Shown here one piece after another: positions 59,299-64,000 of a DNA stretch of 64,000 nt. Both the position numbers and the translations under genes were made by a program. The notes beneath the pieces were generated by a model, which searched no databases, had not been told where the DNA came from, and saw only the letters and a list, made by a program, of their open reading frames with translations. Position 1 is the first letter of the stretch. Each line of letters opens with the position of its first letter. Location of the stretch: assembly GCF_900206265.1 (NCBI RefSeq), contig NZ_LT907782.1, positions 434,001 through 498,000 of the forward strand, in the 5' to 3' direction. The DNA comes from Nitrosomonas ureae. GTDB taxonomy: Bacteria; Pseudomonadota; Gammaproteobacteria; Burkholderiales; Nitrosomonadaceae.

Positions 59299-59690
59299 AT
59301 TTAACTCTCTTAAATAATCTTTCTAGTGATTTAATTCAATTTATTGATGGTTGAAAAAGTGAACTATGATAGATACAACAAATGTCCTGAAAGCCCTGCG
59401 TTTGTATATTTCCAGAAGACAGTGACTTTAACCACATTACCATTAGTATATAATAATGATTATTATTTGTAGCAATTAGATTCTCTCCAGGAAAGTTGCT
59501 TACATCACCTTGTAAATCAATAAACTGTAATAATCGGCGGCTTCTAATATTTACCTGCCTGGATAAACTTTCCTTATCTGCTGGTACATCGCTATTGTAT
59601 AGTTTTTGATGTCCGCTTATGTAATTTTGTAACAGCATCTACAGTCGCAACCTTTAGTTCTTTGTAGAAAGTATAGTGTGATTTTTATTA

Positions 59691-60432
59691 GGGTCTGTTG
59701 ACATTTCACATAGGTAGCCATAGATATCCACACGCCCTGGCAACCATGCTCTCAAAATTTCTTTTCAGCTTATCGTATCGTATTGCCACTGCTCGATACT
59801 GTTTTAGCCGGGCAAAGGTGTTTTCCACCCAATGCCGATATTTGTATAAACCCCAATCCATGTGTGCGCTACCCTTAACCGAGTTGTACTTTCTCGGTAT
59901 CACAGCTCAAGCCCCCTTCTTTACTATCTGCTCCCGTATGCACTCACTGTCATAACCCTTATCCGCAACAATCGCTTCCACGTCAGGTAACTTGGCGATC
60001 AAACCGTGTGCTGCAGAACAATCATTGATTTCTCCACCGGTGATTTCAAACTCAACTGGCGAGTCATAACTATCAACCACCCGATGAATCTTTGTGGTAT
60101 TTGCCTACGCGGCTTTTACCAATGGCTTGTGGCTTCTTATCAGCAGAACCTGTACTATGCTGGTATGCCTTAACGTAGTGCCATCAATAAATTCCCACTC
60201 CTAATCAGGATCAATGGTCAGCGCCTTGAAAATCCTTACCCATTTGTCATGGTGCAAATTGTGCTTGTTATAAATAGCTTCTTGAAGCACAATCTTCTCC
60301 AGCTTCGACCAGGACTCATCACTGAGCATCAATCGGGGCATCGCATACTCGTTTTATTGATGGTATAGGAACCTCAATATTACGAGTTTGTTTCTGTTGA
60401 TTAAATACTAGTCTCAAAATGTCAACAGAACC
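59691..60432 (-). mobile_element. Decayed IS5/IS427-type insertion sequence
   Basis: 742 bp, ends GGGTCTGTTGACATTT and, on the opposite strand, GGTTCTGTTGACATTT, flanked by TA. The minus strand spells a transposase in broken frames: RLMLSDESWSKLEKIV, EFIDGTTLRHTS, VVDSYDSPVEFEITGGEIND, VADKGYDSECIREQIVKK, RHWVENTFARLKQYRAVAIR. At least two stops or frameshifts inactivate it. The 59299-59690 stretch before it has only a doubtful 100-codon frame. Confidence 0.87.
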
Positions 60433-60480
60433 TAATGATTCTTACATATTAAAGGTTTAATAAACTCAAAACTCATTTTC

Positions 60481-62550
60481 TTACACGCGTAAATACTCGG
60501 TCTTGTCACCCAGCCAGCGCGAGATATGCTGCTGTGCCAATTCCGGGTAATTATTCAGCATTTCATTGGCAGAATCTAGTGCAGCCTCCAGTAACTCACC
60601 ATCTTGCTCTAAATCAGCGAAACGCAACATAGGCATGCCACTCTGACGTGCACCAAGAAATTCTCCGGGACCTCTCAATTGCATATCTTGGTGGGCAATT
60701 TCAAAACCATCAGTATGTTCAAAAATGATTCTGAGCCGTTTGCGAGCAATTTCTGATAAGGGTTGCTGGAACAGCAAAATACAAATACTCGCATCCGATC
60801 CGCGCCCTACACGGCCACGTAGCTGGTGCAATTGGGATAATCCCATTCGTTCGGCATTTTCAATCACCATTAACGAAGCATTCGGTACATCCACCCCCAC
60901 CTCTATCACGGTTGTCGCTACCAATAATTGAATTTTTCCTTCCTTGAACAGCAGCATAATTTCAGCTTTTTCCTGCGGTGACAAGCGTCCATGTATCAGA
61001 CCCACATTCAATTCCGGAAATATTTTCCTCAGATGCTGATAGGTTTCCATTGCGGCCTGCAATTGCAACGCTTCTGATTCTTCAATGAGCGGACAAACCC
61101 AATATACTTGCCTATCCTGTTGACAAGCTAAATGTATACGCGCAATGATCTCATCACGACGTCGATCAGCAATTAATTTAGTGATTACAGGCGACCTGCC
61201 GGGTGGCAATTGATCGATAATTGACACATCCAGATCAGCGAAATAGCTCATCGATAACGTCCTTGGAATTGGCGTAGCGCTCATCATCAATTGATGCGGC
61301 ATCAGATCGGATTGCGCGCCTTTCATGCGTAGCGCCAAACGCTGATGCACGCCAAAGCGGTGTTGTTCGTCAATAATCGCCAGGCCGAGCTGGTGAAATA
61401 CTACCTGATACTGAAACAAAGCATGCGTACCTACAACAAGTTGTGCTACACCCGATTCGATTTTATCCATCTCGGCTTGTTTTTGTTTTTTTCTCATCCC
61501 CCCGGATAGCCATGCAACATGTACTCCCAGTGGTTCAAGCCAAGCAGATAATTTCATGAAATGCTGTTCAGCAAGAATTTCAGTCGGCGCCATGATGGCT
61601 GCCTGAAAACCATTCTCAATTGCCTGTAGTGCAGCCAGCGCGGCTACAATGGTTTTTCCGCTGCCCACATCGCCTTGTAGTAAGCGTTGCATTGGGTAAG
61701 CGACTGTCAAATCACGGCCGATTTCCGCATATACTTTGAGTTGTGCAGAGGTCAGCTCAAAACCAAGCTGCGCTAGTAATTGTTTCGCTAGTATATTTTT
61801 TTGCTCCAGCACTGGCGCAGTGTGGCTTCTCCGTTGCCGGTAATGCAAGCGCATCGATAACTGCTGCGCCAGCAATTCATCGAACTTGATACGCCGCCAT
61901 GCTGGATGCGTACGTGTTTGCAGGGCTTCAATCGATTCTTCGGGAGAGGGATGATGCAAGCACATCACACTCTCCTCAAAACCTTTCAACCGATATTTTC
62001 TGATGATTTTGTCAGGCACTGTTTCAATCAGTGCCTGCACCATTTGTGCATTATGCAATCCTTGTTTGATTATTTTTGCCAGAGTCTTTTGCATCAAACC
62101 GGCAGTGGTGGGATATATCGGCGTCATCGAATGCGCCAGAGATTCTCCTACGCGTACAATACGACATTTCGGATGTACCATTTCGGCACCAAAAAAACCA
62201 TTACGAATTTCGCCCAATAATCGTACACGCTTACCCACCGCATAGGTTTTAATCTGACTACTGTAGAAATTCACAAAGCGCATAACCAGAATGCCGCTGC
62301 TGTCTTCAATCCGGCAAATCAATTGCCGTCTAGGGCGAATAACCACTTCATTATAAATAATTACACCCTCAATTTGTACTGTGTGCCCTTGTGGTGCATC
62401 ACCGATCGGGAACAAATGCGTTTCATCTTCATAACGGATTGGCAGATGCAAAATCAGATCTAATCCATTGTAAATACCCAAGCGGGATAATTTCTCTTGC
62501 ACGCCGACATTGACAGGCAATGTTTTATTCCTGCAATACCATGATCCCAT
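60481..62550 (-). CDS. recG: ATP-dependent DNA helicase RecG
   Basis: Remodels stalled replication forks and branched DNA. ATG 62550 gives 690 residues (E. coli 693) and overlaps ridA by 26 bases; the open frame extends to 62622. Wedge OB-fold in the N-terminal third, then Walker [15 protein letters not shown], motif [18 protein letters not shown], and the C-terminal QLRGRVGRG. The FGVHQR and [15 protein letters not shown] blocks are RecG-typical. Confidence 0.95.
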   Translation of the reverse strand: MGSWYCRNKTLPVNVGVQEKLSRLGIYNGLDLILHLPIRYEDETHLFPIGDAPQGHTVQIEGVIIYNEVVIRPRRQLICRIEDSSGILVMRFVNFYSSQIKTYAVGKRVRLLGEIRNGFFGAEMVHPKCRIVRVGESLAHSMTPIYPTTAGLMQKTLAKIIKQGLHNAQMVQALIETVPDKIIRKYRLKGFEESVMCLHHPSPEESIEALQTRTHPAWRRIKFDELLAQQLSMRLHYRQRRSHTAPVLEQKNILAKQLLAQLGFELTSAQLKVYAEIGRDLTVAYPMQRLLQGDVGSGKTIVAALAALQAIENGFQAAIMAPTEILAEQHFMKLSAWLEPLGVHVAWLSGGMRKKQKQAEMDKIESGVAQLVVGTHALFQYQVVFHQLGLAIIDEQHRFGVHQRLALRMKGAQSDLMPHQLMMSATPIPRTLSMSYFADLDVSIIDQLPPGRSPVITKLIADRRRDEIIARIHLACQQDRQVYWVCPLIEESEALQLQAAMETYQHLRKIFPELNVGLIHGRLSPQEKAEIMLLFKEGKIQLLVATTVIEVGVDVPNASLMVIENAERMGLSQLHQLRGRVGRGSDASICILLFQQPLSEIARKRLRIIFEHTDGFEIAHQDMQLRGPGEFLGARQSGMPMLRFADLEQDGELLEAALDSANEMLNNYPELAQQHISRWLGDKTEYLRV

Positions 62551-62914
62551 CCATTTCAACCAAGGCGCCACGCGGCAAAGCCTTGACACCAATTGCCGCA
62601 CGCGCGGGGTAAGGTTGTGCAAAATGAGTGGCCATGATTTCGTTGACTAATGCAAAATTGTCGAGATCGATCAGAAAAATATTCAATTTCACAATATCGT
62701 TCAAACTACCGCCCCCCGCTTTTGCCACCGCTTTCAGATTTGAGAAAACTTGCTGGATTTGAGCTCCAATCCCATCTACCATTTGCATACTGGCTGGATC
62801 CAAACCGATCTGACCCGATAGATAAACAGTATTACCGCCGTTCACCCGGATTGCTTGAGAGTAGGTGCCGATGGCTTGTGGTGCATCCACGGTGTGGATT
62901 ATTTGCTTAGTCAT
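62525..62914 (-). CDS. ridA: RidA-family enamine/imine deaminase
   Basis: A 129-residue protein of the RidA/YjgF family, which hydrolyses reactive 2-aminoacrylate-type imines formed by PLP enzymes. [11 protein letters not shown] near 29-39 and the substrate-binding arginine in [20 protein letters not shown] support this. Good ribosome-binding site (AAGGAG). Upstream of and overlapping recG. Confidence 0.95.
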   Translation of the reverse strand: MTKQIIHTVDAPQAIGTYSQAIRVNGGNTVYLSGQIGLDPASMQMVDGIGAQIQQVFSNLKAVAKAGGGSLNDIVKLNIFLIDLDNFALVNEIMATHFAQPYPARAAIGVKALPRGALVEMDGIMVLQE

Positions 62915-63053
62915 TCTTTCTCCTTATAAAAATTGATTCAATATTTTTGATATAGTTGACACTATTACAAAACCTTTATCGTGCTATTGCGTTATGATGC
63001 AACGAACTTTGATCCATTTCAACCGCACCAGAGCATCACTAAAATTCATTTAA

Positions 63054-64000
<947 letters not shown>

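Noticed and set aside
59336..59638. 100-codon frame on the minus strand
   Set aside because: No ribosome-binding site, signal or family pattern; atypical composition between two decayed elements. Cannot be supported as a gene.

Overview
The window looks like chromosome from a betaproteobacterial ammonia oxidiser of the Nitrosomonas type. The best evidence is the hydroxylamine-oxidation cluster haoA-haoB-cycA-cycB (52221-56502): an octahaem HAO with the P460 cross-link tyrosine, cytochrome c554 and cytochrome cM552. A SmbP-type His-repeat metal-binding protein, a PEP-CTERM protein and a CADD-type p-aminobenzoate enzyme next to metE fit the same group. The DNA is moderately AT-rich, genes are on both strands, and operons are short.

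Layout. 1-9370: amino-acid and one-carbon genes (partial metR-like regulator, metE, CADD-type pABA synthase, alaA-hom-thrC) and a lipoprotein metallopeptidase. 9454-14960: rluB, a decayed IS5-type element, ybaB and dnaX, the 4.5S/SRP RNA, and a RecB-like nuclease. 14986-21325: manC, a pentanucleotide microsatellite just upstream of aroG, a PEP-CTERM protein, REP-like palindromes, an exported protein of unknown role and an aquaglyceroporin. 21628-31537: pstSCAB, a membrane-FAD disulfide-reductase fusion, the bioA/beta-CASP pair and a DUF3422 protein. 31546-38729: an insertion-sequence island with three IS5-type elements or remnants and one intact IS3-type element, holding a hypothetical protein and an endonuclease/exonuclease/phosphatase protein. 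39140-46586: smbP, hrcA-hemH, nadK-recN and a membrane spermidine-synthase-like protein. 46595-51590: a possible metal-handling region. 51667-56502: rpsT and the hao cluster. 56737-64000: a DEAD-box helicase, another IS/MITE zone, a DUF6746-like protein, ridA-recG and the start of murA.

The most unusual region is 47900-50649. Its intergenic DNA holds three copies of a palindromic site (consensus TGCGACAAWTTGYCRCA). Each copy starts exactly 40 bases before a TATTAT -10 box, so the operator lies about -44, where class II activators bind. The middle promoter leads into a short non-coding stretch ended by a perfect intrinsic terminator, which suggests a small RNA of about 185 nt. The last promoter leads, through a leader with a 14-bp stem-loop, into three exported proteins. 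Two of these begin with histidine after the predicted signal-peptidase cut, a layout seen in copper histidine-brace proteins; one resembles the YcnI/DUF1775 family. On the other side, the divergent transcript encodes a secreted amidohydrolase and the spermidine-synthase-like protein. I propose a co-regulated periplasmic copper-related regulon with its own sRNA. The sequence pattern is directly visible, but the function is inferred.

The metabolic genes link up as follows. Ammonia-derived hydroxylamine is oxidised by HAO, and electrons pass through c554 to cM552 and the quinone pool. MetE uses a methyl-folate, and the CADD-type enzyme next to it would supply the pABA needed for folate. alaA-hom-thrC forms an amino-acid operon.
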